A stretch of DNA of 45,306 nucleotides, from IMG/VR virus record IMGVR_UViG_3300035670_000390, positions 1 to 45,306 of that record. One strand, 5' to 3'. A program made the translations under genes and the position numbers. This document shows positions 27,324 to 35,506 of this stretch, piece after piece. The notes below the pieces were generated by a model, which saw only the letters and a program-made list of their open reading frames with translations, had not been told where the DNA came from and did no database searches. The stretch is from a virus. Numbering within the stretch: the stretch's first letter is position 1; each line of letters starts with the position of its first letter.

Positions 27324-27719
27324 ATGGCTTACGAGTTCTCAAATAGTGCGATCAAGGCGTCGTTCGTCGCTGGTGGCGATCTGTCGTCCGCACAATACAA
27401 GTTCGTCAAGTTGGACTCTGACGGCGAAGTTGTAGTGGCTGCTGCTACTACCGATCGTCCTGTCGGTGTTCTCCAGAACGCCCCCTCCAGTGGTCAGATT
27501 GCGGAGGTCACCATCGCTGGTGGCTCCAAGGTCGTCGCTGGTGGCAACGCAAGCGTCGGAAATCCGGTGTTCACCTCGGCTTCCGCAACTGCGGTGACCG
27601 CGACTGTCGGTTCTGCCGCATCTACGTTCTATGTTCTCGGCACATTCCTTGAGGATGCTGCTGCGGGCCAGATCGTTTCCGCTGTCGTCAACTGCGCCAA
27701 CAGTGGGCGCGGAGCATAA
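27324..27719 (+). CDS. Head decoration protein (DUF2190-like)
   Basis: 131 residues from ATG 27324. FVAGGDLSSAQYKFVKLDSD, then RPVGVLQNAPSSGQIAEVTI, is typical of DUF2190-like capsid cement/decoration proteins: beta-rich, Ala/Gly/Val-heavy. Located immediately upstream of the capsid gene, the usual place. It would bind the outside of the expanded capsid. Confidence 0.82.
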   Translation: MAYEFSNSAIKASFVAGGDLSSAQYKFVKLDSDGEVVVAAATTDRPVGVLQNAPSSGQIAEVTIAGGSKVVAGGNASVGNPVFTSASATAVTATVGSAASTFYVLGTFLEDAAAGQIVSAVVNCANSGRGA

Positions 27720-27732
27720 GGAGTAAAGAAAA

Positions 27733-28710
27733 ATGCCACAGCCCACTCAGTCTCAGGTGCATGTTGACGCAATCCTGACCAACATCTCTGTTGCTTACAT
27801 GCAGCGTGCAGAGAACTTCATTGCCGACAAGGTGTTCCCGGTTGTGCCCGTGGACAAGCAGTCGGACAAGTATTTCGTGTACACCAAGAATGACTGGTTC
27901 CGTGATGAGGCGCAGGTTCGCGCTGACGGCACTGAGTCTGTTGGTAGCGGATACAACATCACTTCGGACACCTACTACGCTGATGTGTGGGCGATCCACA
28001 AGGACGTGGGCGATCAGACCCGCGCCAATGCGGATGCTCCGATCAACGTTGACCGTGAGGCAGCGGAGTTCGTTACTCAGCGTCTGTTGCTCCGTCGTGA
28101 GATCCAGTTCATGAATGACTTCATGGCTGACGGCGTGTGGGGCACTAGCGCGTCTGGTGTTTCCTCCTCACCGTCCACCGATGAGTTCATCCAGTGGAGT
28201 GACTACACCAATTCGGATCCGATTGAGGACATCGAAGCGGGCAAGCAGGAGATCCTGTCCACCACTGGCATGGAAGCCAACACTCTGGTGCTCGGCTATG
28301 AGGTGTTCCGTCAACTCAAGAACCACCCGGATCTCGTTGACCGCATCAAGTACACCTCCTCACAGACGATCACTGAGGACATGCTGGCCCGCATGTTCGA
28401 CATTGACCGCGTGCTGGTGTCCAAGAGCGTCAAGGCCACGAACAAGGAAGGCGCAACCGCTGCCTACTCCTTCACCACTGGCAAGACCGCACTGCTGGCT
28501 CACGTTGCCCCGCAGCCTGGTCTGCTCACTCCTTCCGCTGGCTACATGTTCCAGTGGACAGGCGTGTCGGGTGGCCTTGGAGCGACCATTGGAACGTCGT
28601 CTTTCCGTCTGGAGAGCCTCCGCGCTACCCGGATTGAGTCGGAAATCGCGTTCGACAATAAGGTCGTTGCGACTGATCTCGGCTACCTATTCAAGGATGC
28701 CGTGGCCTAG
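27733..28710 (+). CDS. Major capsid protein
   Basis: 325 residues from ATG 27733 with AAGGAGTAAAG upstream. NISVAYMQRAENFIADKVFP at the start, RREIQFMNDFMADGVWG in the middle and EANTLVLGYEVFRQLKNHPD form a pattern shared with a large group of siphovirus capsid proteins of the HK97 fold. Context (scaffold, decoration, capsid, connectors) makes the call firm. The long N-terminal delta domain of HK97 is missing; the separate scaffold replaces it. Confidence 0.88.
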   Translation: MPQPTQSQVHVDAILTNISVAYMQRAENFIADKVFPVVPVDKQSDKYFVYTKNDWFRDEAQVRADGTESVGSGYNITSDTYYADVWAIHKDVGDQTRANADAPINVDREAAEFVTQRLLLRREIQFMNDFMADGVWGTSASGVSSSPSTDEFIQWSDYTNSDPIEDIEAGKQEILSTTGMEANTLVLGYEVFRQLKNHPDLVDRIKYTSSQTITEDMLARMFDIDRVLVSKSVKATNKEGATAAYSFTTGKTALLAHVAPQPGLLTPSAGYMFQWTGVSGGLGATIGTSSFRLESLRATRIESEIAFDNKVVATDLGYLFKDAVA

Positions 28711-28732
28711 TCCAAAATTCAATAACCGCGAC

Positions 28733-28765
28733 GCGGGGGCTGCTCACACAATGGGTGGCCCCCGC
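28733..28765 (+). terminator. Hairpin after the capsid gene, probable attenuator
   Basis: GCGGGGGC 28733-28740 pairs with GCCCCCGC 28758-28765. No U-run follows. It probably limits read-through from the highly expressed capsid gene into connectors, or protects the capsid mRNA 3' end. Confidence 0.55.
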
Positions 28766-28794
28766 AAGCGTATGAGGGATGTTGTTCATCGGCG

Positions 28795-28800
28795 TAGAAT
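28795..28800 (+). promoter_or_regulatory. -10 box (TAGAAT) before the connector genes
   Basis: TAGAAT lies 17 bases before the start codon at 28818, with a GGAGG site in between. No good -35. Confidence 0.3.
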
Positions 28801-28817
28801 AATCCTGGAGGTGCTGC

Positions 28818-29231
28818 ATGACGTGGAGTTACTCGGGGGATCCTGGTGCTAGCACCCGTGATGAGATCCGTTTCCTGATCCAAGACACTGACACGAATGA
28901 TCAACTGTTGTCAGATGAAGAGATTGATTATCTGATCAGTGTTTGGACTGACCCGTATGCGGCGGCTGTCGCGGCGGTCACTGCTCTGATCGCTCAGGCT
29001 TCTCGTTCACTGGAAGAGTCAAAGAAGGTCGGGGATCTGTCTCTGTCTTTGAAATCTGGTGCTCGTGTTCAACAGTGGATGATGTTGAAGGATCAACTCC
29101 AGGCGGAACGTTTCCGCTTTAGTGGTGGGGCTCCGGTGTATAACGCTAATGCGTTAGTTTCTACTGAGGATCGAAGTGTTGAAGAAGAGACCACAGACTT
29201 CTACATGGGCCAGTTCGACAATAAGACGTGA
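28818..29231 (+). CDS. Head-tail adaptor (gp6/gp15-like)
   Basis: 137 residues. TRDEIRFLIQDTDTNDQLLS, then EEIDYLISVWTDPYAAAVAA and SLSLKSGARVQQW, is the classic all-helical head-tail connector of HK97 gp6 type that docks under the portal. Start ATG 28818 with GGAGG. Confidence 0.85.
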   Translation: MTWSYSGDPGASTRDEIRFLIQDTDTNDQLLSDEEIDYLISVWTDPYAAAVAAVTALIAQASRSLEESKKVGDLSLSLKSGARVQQWMMLKDQLQAERFRFSGGAPVYNANALVSTEDRSVEEETTDFYMGQFDNKT

Positions 29232-29234
29232 CGT

Positions 29235-29579
29235 ATGGCTATCGAATCACAGTTCCGTGAACTGTTCTCTGAGACTGTAAGCCTGTACCCGCCTTCGGCA
29301 ACTGATAAGTACGGGAAGCGGACTTACCCATCCGGCAGCGTGGTTACTGCTAGTGCTCATCTAATGTCTGAGTTGCGGAATGTTCGGACTCCTGACGGTC
29401 GTGACGTGGTGGAGACTGGTCGGGCTTACCTGTATGGGGCGTTCACTCAGGTCACTACTGATTGGGCGATTGTTGTTGGTTCGTCTAGCCCGGTGATCTT
29501 GTACGTGGATATCCCGTTTGATCAGAATGGGGCTCATCACACTGTGATCGGCTACGGTGAAGGTAGGCGAGGCACATGA
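29235..29579 (+). CDS. Head-closure/stopper protein
   Basis: 114 residues from ATG 29235. Beta-rich with SLYPPSATDKYGKRTYPSG and a strand pattern typical of SPP1 gp16-like stoppers that plug the portal channel. Assigned mainly by position between adaptor and gp10-like gene. Confidence 0.72.
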   Translation: MAIESQFRELFSETVSLYPPSATDKYGKRTYPSGSVVTASAHLMSELRNVRTPDGRDVVETGRAYLYGAFTQVTTDWAIVVGSSSPVILYVDIPFDQNGAHHTVIGYGEGRRGT

Positions 29580-29971
29580 GAGTTGGCATGACGTTGCGTG
29601 GCTTAGATGAACTGGTGAAGATCACTGAGCGTGCAGGCCTAAACGTTCGTCCGGCTTTGGAAAAGGCAGTGTTTGCTGAGGCGAATGCTGTATTGAATGA
29701 GTCGAAGAAGATCGTGCCTGTTGATACGGGGGCTTTGAAGTCGTCTGGTCGTGTGGAGCGGCCAGTGGTGAATGCTGCTGGTGTCACGGTTGAGGTTTCG
29801 TACGGTGGGGCAGCGGCTCCGTATGCCCTGTATGTTCACGAGGATCCAACGGCTAGTCACGCTCCTGGGAAGAGTTTCAAGTTTCTTGAGATCCCGGCAA
29901 TGGCCCGTAGGCCAGTGTTCGTTCAGAATGTGAAAGAGCGGTTCATCACGTACGTGAGGAGGGGCGTGTGA
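29576..29971 (+). CDS. HK97 gp10-like tail completion protein
   Basis: 131 residues from ATG 29576 (overlap). NESKKIVPVDTGALKSSGRV is the diagnostic motif (P.DTG.L..S), and YALYVHEDPTASHAPGKSFK matches the G.Y....HFG region. Widely called HK97-gp10-like or neck protein. Confidence 0.85.
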   Translation: MRVGMTLRGLDELVKITERAGLNVRPALEKAVFAEANAVLNESKKIVPVDTGALKSSGRVERPVVNAAGVTVEVSYGGAAAPYALYVHEDPTASHAPGKSFKFLEIPAMARRPVFVQNVKERFITYVRRGV

Positions 29972-30363
29972 TTCTCGAAGCGTTGGCTGAGAAACTCCAG
30001 GATGACGGTGTTGGCACTGTTGGTACGAACATCTTCATTGGGCTGATGCCGTCCACCCCGGATGTGTGCATAGCGTTGTATGAGTATTCGGGTGAACCTC
30101 CTCGTGAGACGTTCAATGATGGTGGGGCAAGTATTGATGTTCCGTCTGTGCAGGTGATGGTTCGGGCTGGGCGTAATGACTATCCGACGGCTAGGGCGAA
30201 GATCATCGCTGTGAGGAACAGTTTGTCTAGTGTGGCTAATGTGACAGTTGAGGGTGTAGTGTTCCTACGGGTACATGAACTGTCGGCTGTGAATGCGTTG
30301 GGGGTTGATGAGAATGATCGCCCTAGGTTCACTCAGTCGTTTCAGGCGTTGGTGGAGCGGTGA
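29968..30363 (+). CDS. Tail terminator protein
   Basis: 131 residues from GTG 29968. The pattern LPS/MPSTPDVCIALYEYSGEP followed by VPSVQVMVRAGRNDYPTARA matches minor capsid/tail terminator proteins that cap the tail tube. Position after gp10-like gene is canonical. Confidence 0.8.
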   Translation: MILEALAEKLQDDGVGTVGTNIFIGLMPSTPDVCIALYEYSGEPPRETFNDGGASIDVPSVQVMVRAGRNDYPTARAKIIAVRNSLSSVANVTVEGVVFLRVHELSAVNALGVDENDRPRFTQSFQALVER

Positions 30364-30500
30364 CTGATCCGTATGGTCGCGGAACACTCACGATTGAGCG
30401 TCCTCGCTGCTGGAGGTGTAACAAACTTCTGGCAGAACTTGTGTCGTGTCCTTGGAAGATCACCTGCCCGAGGTGTAAAGCGTCGAATCAGGGAGAGTGA
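30360..30500 (+). CDS. Com-like zinc ribbon protein (46 aa)
   Basis: GTG 30360 overlaps the previous stop. CWRCNKLLAELVSC and, soon after, ITCPRCKASNQ match the Com family (Mu Com: RC..CNKLL....I.CPRCK..N). Mu Com binds the mom mRNA and turns on translation of the Mom DNA-modification enzyme. No Mom homologue is visible; many phages encode orphan Com-like proteins. Its stop overlaps the phosphoesterase start. Confidence 0.75.
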   Translation: MTDPYGRGTLTIERPRCWRCNKLLAELVSCPWKITCPRCKASNQGE

Positions 30501-31669
30501 TGTCTCTCCGAGATGAACTGACGAACGCTGTTAGTGACGGGGGTGAACTCACTACCCGTAAGCGTGAGTGGCGGCCTGGTGTTGAGTGGCTAGGTGATCA
30601 CGGGACTGTTGTTTCGGATCCTGGCCCTGCATCGCAGGAGGCTGACTGGGATCAGATCTTGCGTCAGTGGAATCTTGACCCGGCTCATTTCCAGGTTGTT
30701 GAGCCTGTCCTGTTCAACACGTGGGGTGGAGTGGATGGGCAGCAGAACAAACAGTGGAAGGCGAAGGTGGTTCGGCGTACGACGGCGTTGGTTGACCTGG
30801 AGCCGTTGATCAAAGAGGCGTTGAAGAAGAAGCCGTCGAAGCGAGATTTCGGTGGCGAGGGGTCGCTGAATGTGGTGTTGGCTGACTGGCAGATCGGGAA
30901 GGCTGACGGGGATGGGCTTGAGGGGACGATTCAACGTGTCATAAACGCACGAGAAGCCCTCATAGAGAGGCTAAAAGAGTTGCGGCGGGCTGGCAGACCT
31001 ATCGGAAAATTGAACGTCCTATGGACGGGAGATTCGATTGAGGCGTGTGTCGGGCATTACCCATCTCAGACGTTCGCTGTTGAGTTGGATCGGAGAGATC
31101 AGGTCAAGGTCACGCGACGTTTGTTGACTGACTCGCTCATGGCGTGGTCGAAATACTTCGATGACATCCTCGTTGCTGCTGTTGGCGGTAATCATGGAGA
31201 GAACAGGCAGAATGGGAAAGCGTTTACAGGCTCCCATGACAATGATGACCTTGCTGTTGTGGAGCAGGTGGCGGAGATCCTGGCAGCGAATCCTGATGCG
31301 TTCGGGCACGTCAAGTTCGCTGTGGCTCGTGATTCTTTGACGTGTGTGGTTCCGTCAGCCGGATGGATCCTTGGCTTGACTCACGGGCACGTTGCGGGTG
31401 GTTCCGGTAATGCTGAAAACAAACTTCGTAACTGGTGGCAGCGTCAAGCGGGAGGCCGTCAACCGATTGGCGACTCTGATGTTCTCGTCACTGGTCACTA
31501 TCACCATCTGCGGGTCGCTGACTGGGGTGGCTGCGTCTGGTTGCAGGCTCCGGCGTTGGATGGTGGTTCGGAGTATTGGCGAGTTGCTATGGGTGAACAG
31601 TCTCAGGCGGGTATGCTCACGTTCGGAATGTATCCGAATGTGAGGGTGAGTGACATTGCAGTCCTCTGA
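30500..31669 (+). CDS. Calcineurin-like metallophosphoesterase
   Basis: 389 residues from ATG 30500. Metal-site motifs in order: D129 in VLADWQIGK, GD at 177-178 with E181 (TGDSIEAC), GNHGE at 230-234, THGH at 294-297, and GHYHH at 332-336. This is the complete phosphodiesterase set seen in Mre11/SbcD-like enzymes. The first 110 residues contain a WRPG motif and a basic region. Common in actinophages within the structural block; may act on DNA ends or on nucleotides. No Rad50/SbcC partner is seen. Confidence 0.82.
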   Translation: MSLRDELTNAVSDGGELTTRKREWRPGVEWLGDHGTVVSDPGPASQEADWDQILRQWNLDPAHFQVVEPVLFNTWGGVDGQQNKQWKAKVVRRTTALVDLEPLIKEALKKKPSKRDFGGEGSLNVVLADWQIGKADGDGLEGTIQRVINAREALIERLKELRRAGRPIGKLNVLWTGDSIEACVGHYPSQTFAVELDRRDQVKVTRRLLTDSLMAWSKYFDDILVAAVGGNHGENRQNGKAFTGSHDNDDLAVVEQVAEILAANPDAFGHVKFAVARDSLTCVVPSAGWILGLTHGHVAGGSGNAENKLRNWWQRQAGGRQPIGDSDVLVTGHYHHLRVADWGGCVWLQAPALDGGSEYWRVAMGEQSQAGMLTFGMYPNVRVSDIAVL

Positions 31670-31958
31670 TATGACTCCAGAAGATGTAGCGGCGTATGCG
31701 GCAAGCGTGGTCAGTGATGACCGTCAGCATGAGTATGGGCATCCGTTAGACAACCTTGACCGGGCAGCACGTATCTGGTCAGTGATCCTTGGTGCTGATG
31801 TAACGGCGGAGCAAGTAGCGTTGTGCATGATCGGCATGAAGATCGCTCGTCAGGTTCACAAGCCGAAAGCAGATACTGTGGTGGACATCATCGGCTATGC
31901 GTTGACGTTGCATATGGTGGAGGTGGAACGTGCCCAGCGTGGCCTTCATAAGCGCTGA
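31650..31958 (+). CDS. DUF6378-like protein
   Basis: 102 residues from GTG 31650; ATG 31671 is equally possible. SDDRQHEYGHPLDNLDRAAR, then VTAEQVALCMIGMKIARQVH and DIIGYALTL, is the hallmark of the DUF6378 family, resembling a nucleotide-pyrophosphohydrolase-like helical fold (D..DYGHP). Function is not known; possibly nucleotide metabolism. Confidence 0.75.
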   Translation: MTLQSSDMTPEDVAAYAASVVSDDRQHEYGHPLDNLDRAARIWSVILGADVTAEQVALCMIGMKIARQVHKPKADTVVDIIGYALTLHMVEVERAQRGLHKR

Positions 31959-32982
31959 CTGGACGACGCATCTTGATCCTCCAGAGCCCAACGGTTGTAC
32001 GTGGTATCGGTGCACTCTCCCGTCTCGTGAATTACAGAAGTATGAGTGGGACACTGCTGTGGGTATGCCGTCTGCGAATGAAGAGATGGGCATGGGTGTC
32101 GCGTATGAGGATGGGATGCTCGCGGGCTTTCAGTTGAGTGTTTTCAAACTGTTGATGCACGAGCAGGTTCGTAAGTACATGAAGATCATGCAGGATCGTG
32201 GTCAGACTGTTGCGGTTGATATTGATGACTTCCATGCTGGCCTTCACGAGGAGAACATTGCTGCGGGCTTGACTGATCCTCACCGGAATCAGGCAGTGAA
32301 CCGGGCCTGGTATGAGCAGATCATTCGTGGTGCGGATTTTGTGACTGTTTCGACTGACTTCTTGGCGAACTATTACGAGGCACGTTGCAGGGATGTTCGT
32401 GTGGTTCGTAATGGAATTGACGTGGATCGGTGGCCTGTCCGTGATGTTTCGGGGGATCCGGTGCTCGGTTGGGTCGGGGCTACGTTGTGGCGGTCAGGTG
32501 ACCTGGAGATGTTGCGGGATTGGCTGCCTCAGTTCGTAGATGATCATGATGTTCTGGTGCATCATTCGGGGCACATTCCAGACGATGAGAAGCCGTTTGG
32601 TGTTCGGGCTGGCCTCAAGACTGTGCGTACGGCGACAATGGCTCTGGTGAAGGATTACCCGCGCCTGTTTGAGTATTTCAATATCGGGCTTGTGCCGTTG
32701 GCTGCGAATGACTTCAATGAGGCGAAGTCGAATATCAAGGGACTGGAGTATGCAGCGTCGGGGATCCCGTTTGTGGCTTACCCGACTGAGGAGTACCGCT
32801 TGTTGGCGGAGTCTGGTGTTGGGCGTTTAGCGGAGACTCCTGATGAGTGGCGGGATCATGTGACTGAGTTGTTGGATCCTGACGTTCGGGTGGCTGAGGG
32901 GGCAAGGATCCGGAAGATCGTTGAGGAGCAGTGGAGCATGGAAGTGAGGGGGAGGGAATGGGATACCGCTCTGCGTGGATGA
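31930..32982 (+). CDS. GT-B glycosyltransferase (GT4-like)
   Basis: 350 residues from GTG 31930, overlapping the gene before it. N-terminus FISADWTT, then NGCTWYRCTLPSRELQKYEW; central DFVTVSTDFLANYY and VVRNGIDVDRWPV; C-terminal GLVPLAANDFNEAKSNIKGL and EYAASGIPFVAYPT, all typical of GT4 glycosyltransferases (donor-binding E at LEYAASG). Length fits a complete enzyme. With the methyltransferase and the left-end GT, it suggests sugar decoration of virion proteins. Confidence 0.88.
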   Translation: MPSVAFISADWTTHLDPPEPNGCTWYRCTLPSRELQKYEWDTAVGMPSANEEMGMGVAYEDGMLAGFQLSVFKLLMHEQVRKYMKIMQDRGQTVAVDIDDFHAGLHEENIAAGLTDPHRNQAVNRAWYEQIIRGADFVTVSTDFLANYYEARCRDVRVVRNGIDVDRWPVRDVSGDPVLGWVGATLWRSGDLEMLRDWLPQFVDDHDVLVHHSGHIPDDEKPFGVRAGLKTVRTATMALVKDYPRLFEYFNIGLVPLAANDFNEAKSNIKGLEYAASGIPFVAYPTEEYRLLAESGVGRLAETPDEWRDHVTELLDPDVRVAEGARIRKIVEEQWSMEVRGREWDTALRG

Positions 32983-33563
32983 GGCACGCTGGGAATGGCA
33001 CGAGGCATTCTGAGGCTGTGTTGTATGCGTTTGAGAAAGAGGTGGTGCCTCTCAACCCGATTCGACTGCTGGAGGTCGGTGTGGAGAACGGTGGCAGCCT
33101 GGAGGTGTGGCGGGATGTACTGCCGGAGGGCTCTGAGGTGGTCGGTATTGACGTGGAGCCGTTGTGTGGGGAATTAGGCTTGAATGTTCTGATCGGGGAT
33201 GCGACTGACCAGGAGTGGCTCCAGGAGGCGTTGGGCCGCCAGTTTTTCCATGTGATCGTGAATTCCACTGGGGAGCGTTTGGAGAAGTTGTGGCCTTGGC
33301 TCGTTCCTGGAGGTGTCTGGATGTGGGAGGGCTACGACACTAGGGACGGCATGGCGCTTGTTGAGGCAGTGAATGATGATGTTCCCGCGTGGCTGCCATG
33401 TGAGGAGATCATCCGGGTGGCGGCTTGGCCTGAGGTGCTCGTGGTGGAGAAGAGAACCCCTAAGGTTGTACCGTATCTGGAGGTGCTGGTGGGGAACTTC
33501 TTCGACGTTGTTCCCGAGCAGACTTTGATGGATTCGGGGATCAAGCGTTTGATCATGGAATAA
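32958..33563 (+). CDS. Class I SAM-dependent methyltransferase
   Basis: 201 residues from ATG 32958 after GGGGGAGGG. RLLEVGVENGGSLEVWRDVL (motif I, E.G...G), VVGIDVEPL (motif II acidic residue), then VLIGDATDQEWLQEAL. This resembles macrocin/rhamnosyl O-methyltransferase type sugar methylases. Overlaps the glycosyltransferase by 25 bp, so it probably methylates the sugar that enzyme adds; that is inference. Confidence 0.78.
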   Translation: MGYRSAWMRHAGNGTRHSEAVLYAFEKEVVPLNPIRLLEVGVENGGSLEVWRDVLPEGSEVVGIDVEPLCGELGLNVLIGDATDQEWLQEALGRQFFHVIVNSTGERLEKLWPWLVPGGVWMWEGYDTRDGMALVEAVNDDVPAWLPCEEIIRVAAWPEVLVVEKRTPKVVPYLEVLVGNFFDVVPEQTLMDSGIKRLIME

Positions 33564-33570
33564 TCGTCTG

Positions 33571-34119
33571 GTGGTGAACTATTGGGCGAAGCGTGCGTAC
33601 GCGGAGTTGAGCACTGAGGCTGGCGATCTTGCTAAGCGCGGGCTGGTGTATTTGATGCACCGGAAGTTCACTGTTCCAGCGTCATCTTCTGTGTCGTTTG
33701 TGTTGGAGACGAATGGCAAAGAGGTGCAGTTCGAGTTCTACGACATCACGAGTGACACGTCGCGGGTGTATGCGGAGTTGATTGAGGAGCCCACGTACAG
33801 TCGTGCGTCTGCTTCGTTTTCTGCCTACAACTTGAACCGTAACTTTCCGGATTCTCATAGTGTCGGCTTGTATGCGGCGAGTGCAGTGTCTGGTGGTGTT
33901 GCGATTGCGAGTGAATTGATTGGCAACACATCGAAGGCAGGTGGGTCGCTTGCTAATAACAAAGTCCATGTTTTGCAAGATGACTCCTCGTATGTGATGA
34001 CGTTTTTCAATCTTGATAATCAGGAGACTGTTTGTCATTTGAATCTTGGCTGGTCTGAGGATGAGCCAGAGCGTTACAACCTTGTGAGGGAAGGGATCAA
34101 TGATCCTGGTGTGACGTGA
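33571..34119 (+). CDS. Hypothetical beta-rich protein, possible virion component
   Basis: 182 residues from GTG 33571; no clear ribosome site. Beta-rich, with YAASAVSGGVAIASELIGNT and VHVLQDDSSYVMTFFNLDNQ. Looks like an exposed structural protein (Ser/Thr-rich, few Lys) and could be the substrate of the neighbouring GT/methyltransferase. No family recognised. Confidence 0.55.
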   Translation: MVNYWAKRAYAELSTEAGDLAKRGLVYLMHRKFTVPASSSVSFVLETNGKEVQFEFYDITSDTSRVYAELIEEPTYSRASASFSAYNLNRNFPDSHSVGLYAASAVSGGVAIASELIGNTSKAGGSLANNKVHVLQDDSSYVMTFFNLDNQETVCHLNLGWSEDEPERYNLVREGINDPGVT

Positions 34120-34136
34120 TTTCCCTCATGTGACAC

Positions 34137-34230
34137 GGACATTTCGGGCATTTTCCGAAAACGCTGGACATGAGACGGGGGCGTGTAGTAACGTTTCTCC
34201 TGAGGGGCTGAGAGAGACTCAGCGGGAGGG
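34137..34230 (+). promoter_or_regulatory. Promoter cassette C with GAGGGG hairpin leader
   Basis: GGACATTTCGGG starts at 34137, 28 bp before the -35. -35 TGGACA 34165-34170, an 18-bp spacer with GACGGGGGCGT, -10 TAACGT 34189-34194. GAGGGG 34202-34207; stem GCTGAG 34207-34212 with CTCAGC 34218-34223; GGGAGGG before ATG 34237. Confidence 0.85.
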
Positions 34231-34236
34231 AAAAAA

Positions 34237-34416
34237 ATGAAGGCAACTGTGATCAGCACTCGCAAGACCAAGGCATCCGCAATGCGCGAGTGCGCGTGGT
34301 ACGCGCAAGCAGAGCCCATGAATCAGCGTGTTGTGAAGCAGGACGGCATCTACTACGTCGTGCGTGACTGGCATCCCTCTGACGAGGGCCGTTCCTTCAA
34401 GACTATGGAGGTGTGA
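34237..34416 (+). CDS. Small hypothetical protein (59 aa)
   Basis: ATG 34237. MKATVISTRKTKASAMRECA is basic, then YYVVRDWHPSDEG. No family recognised. First gene of the cassette C unit. Confidence 0.6.
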   Translation: MKATVISTRKTKASAMRECAWYAQAEPMNQRVVKQDGIYYVVRDWHPSDEGRSFKTMEV

Positions 34417-34420
34417 ACAA

Positions 34421-34807
34421 ATGTCAACCAAATCAAAGAACAATGTTGCAAGTGTCCGTCATCTCGTAACGAAAGATGACCCCATCATCTCGTATTCGAT
34501 CACTCACGACAGCACTCTCAGCATCGCAATCGGTAGCGGTGGCGTAACGTCACGTGTCAATCCCGCAATGTGGCGTGTCACTCGTACGATCATCTGGAAC
34601 GAAGGCGAGAACGGTTGGCTTCGTAAGACGAAGCGCAGCGACAGCAGTGCATTCAAGACTGAGGCGAAGGCGCAGGAATATCTTTCCGGCTTGATCTCAC
34701 AGTATGGCGATGACGTGCGTTGGAAGGACATTGATCCTGATTACCCCGAACGCCGCTATGGGTATGCGGGCAACTGGACGATTGAGCAAGCGAACGGGGG
34801 TGTCTGA
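34421..34807 (+). CDS. Hypothetical protein (128 aa)
   Basis: ATG 34421 with GGAGGT upstream. Beta-rich with SYSITHDSTLSIAIGSGGVT and a helix near KTEAKAQEYLSGLISQYGDD. No family recognised. TGATG-type junction with the next gene. Confidence 0.6.
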   Translation: MSTKSKNNVASVRHLVTKDDPIISYSITHDSTLSIAIGSGGVTSRVNPAMWRVTRTIIWNEGENGWLRKTKRSDSSAFKTEAKAQEYLSGLISQYGDDVRWKDIDPDYPERRYGYAGNWTIEQANGGV

Positions 34808-35058
34808 TGGATTTTGGCAGCGTGAGTGTGACGTTCACTCCATCAGACTTCCTGTTGCATGAGATCGTTGCGCGGCTGATTGCGGATGGTCGGAAGCCAA
34901 CGCGGGCTGCTGTACGGGCTGAGGTTCGTTCAGCGTTTTCTGCTGAGGGCTGGGGGGTCGAAGTTGACCCGTCCACCTACATGGGCACGTTTGAGGCGTA
35001 CCCGGAGGATGATGACTACTTGAAGGCAACGTTGTGGCTGGAGGGCTGGTCACTGTGA
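34807..35058 (+). CDS. Hypothetical protein (83 aa)
   Basis: ATG 34807 overlaps the previous stop. A helix resembling a DNA-binding arrangement (ARLIADGRKPTRAAVRAEVR) precedes an acidic beta part. No family recognised. Confidence 0.55.
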   Translation: MDFGSVSVTFTPSDFLLHEIVARLIADGRKPTRAAVRAEVRSAFSAEGWGVEVDPSTYMGTFEAYPEDDDYLKATLWLEGWSL

Positions 35059-35083
35059 TGACTGTTCGGGATCTGGAGGGGAG

Positions 35084-35266
35084 GTGTTGAGAGTGGAGTG
35101 CATTGCTTGTGCGGCGAATGCTGTGGCTGCGGCTCTGCGGGTGGATTACCTGTCGGAGGAGCACCGGGCGGCTCTGCTTGTGGCTGATCGGTTGAGGGAT
35201 CGGCATTCGGGCTGTTCGCTGGATCCGAAAGGGCCGTTGGCGGATCGGATTCTGGTCTCGTTCTGA
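35084..35266 (+). CDS. Small Cys-containing protein (60 aa)
   Basis: GTG 35084 after GGAGGGG. CIACAANAVAAALRVDYLSE with one later Cys; a partial metal site is possible. No family recognised. Last gene before terminators. Confidence 0.5.
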   Translation: MLRVECIACAANAVAAALRVDYLSEEHRAALLVADRLRDRHSGCSLDPKGPLADRILVSF

Positions 35267-35272
35267 GGCTGC

Positions 35273-35347
35273 GCCCTGGCTCCCATGAGGGGGCTGGGGC
35301 TTTTCTCTATTCTGTGGGGGCTCTCTGACGCACGGAGAGGGGTTTTC
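35273..35347 (+). terminator. Tandem terminators
   Basis: GCCCTGGCTCCC 35273-35284 pairs with 35289-35300 (12 bp including three G-U pairs), then TTTTCTCTATTCT. A second hairpin, CTCTC 35321-35325 with GAGAG 35335-35339, precedes GGGTTTTCG. Together they end the cassette C unit. Confidence 0.75.
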
Positions 35348-35411
35348 GTAAGTGGCCTGGTATGAGAGGATCCCCTGTTTTCTTGTGGCCTTAGAACGCC
35401 TGTAAATTCCT

Positions 35412-35500
35412 GCGACATTTTTACGCGACCCCCCTGGACATGAACCGGGGACGTACGCTAACGTTGGACACGAGGGGTCAGGAAAGACCTGACAGGAGGG
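35412..35500 (+). promoter_or_regulatory. Promoter cassette G with GAGGGG hairpin leader
   Basis: -35 TGGACA 35435-35440, an 18-bp spacer with a CCGGGGACGT variant, -10 TAACGT 35459-35464. GACATTTTT at 35414-35422 is a degenerate upstream element at a shorter distance. GAGGGG 35472-35477; stem GTCAGG 35477-35482 with CCTGAC 35488-35493; AGGAGGG 35494-35500. Confidence 0.82.
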
Positions 35501-35506
35501 AGCGTG

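Noticed and set aside
30360-30500. A Mom-type DNA modification gene next to the Com-like gene
   Set aside because: The following genes are a metallophosphoesterase, a DUF6378-like protein and a GT; none looks like Mom.
34086-34127. GAGGGAA...TTCCCTC inverted repeat with an inner GGATCAATGATCC hairpin
   Set aside because: Most of it is inside the 3' end of the gene at 33571 and no U-tract follows; too weak to call a terminator.
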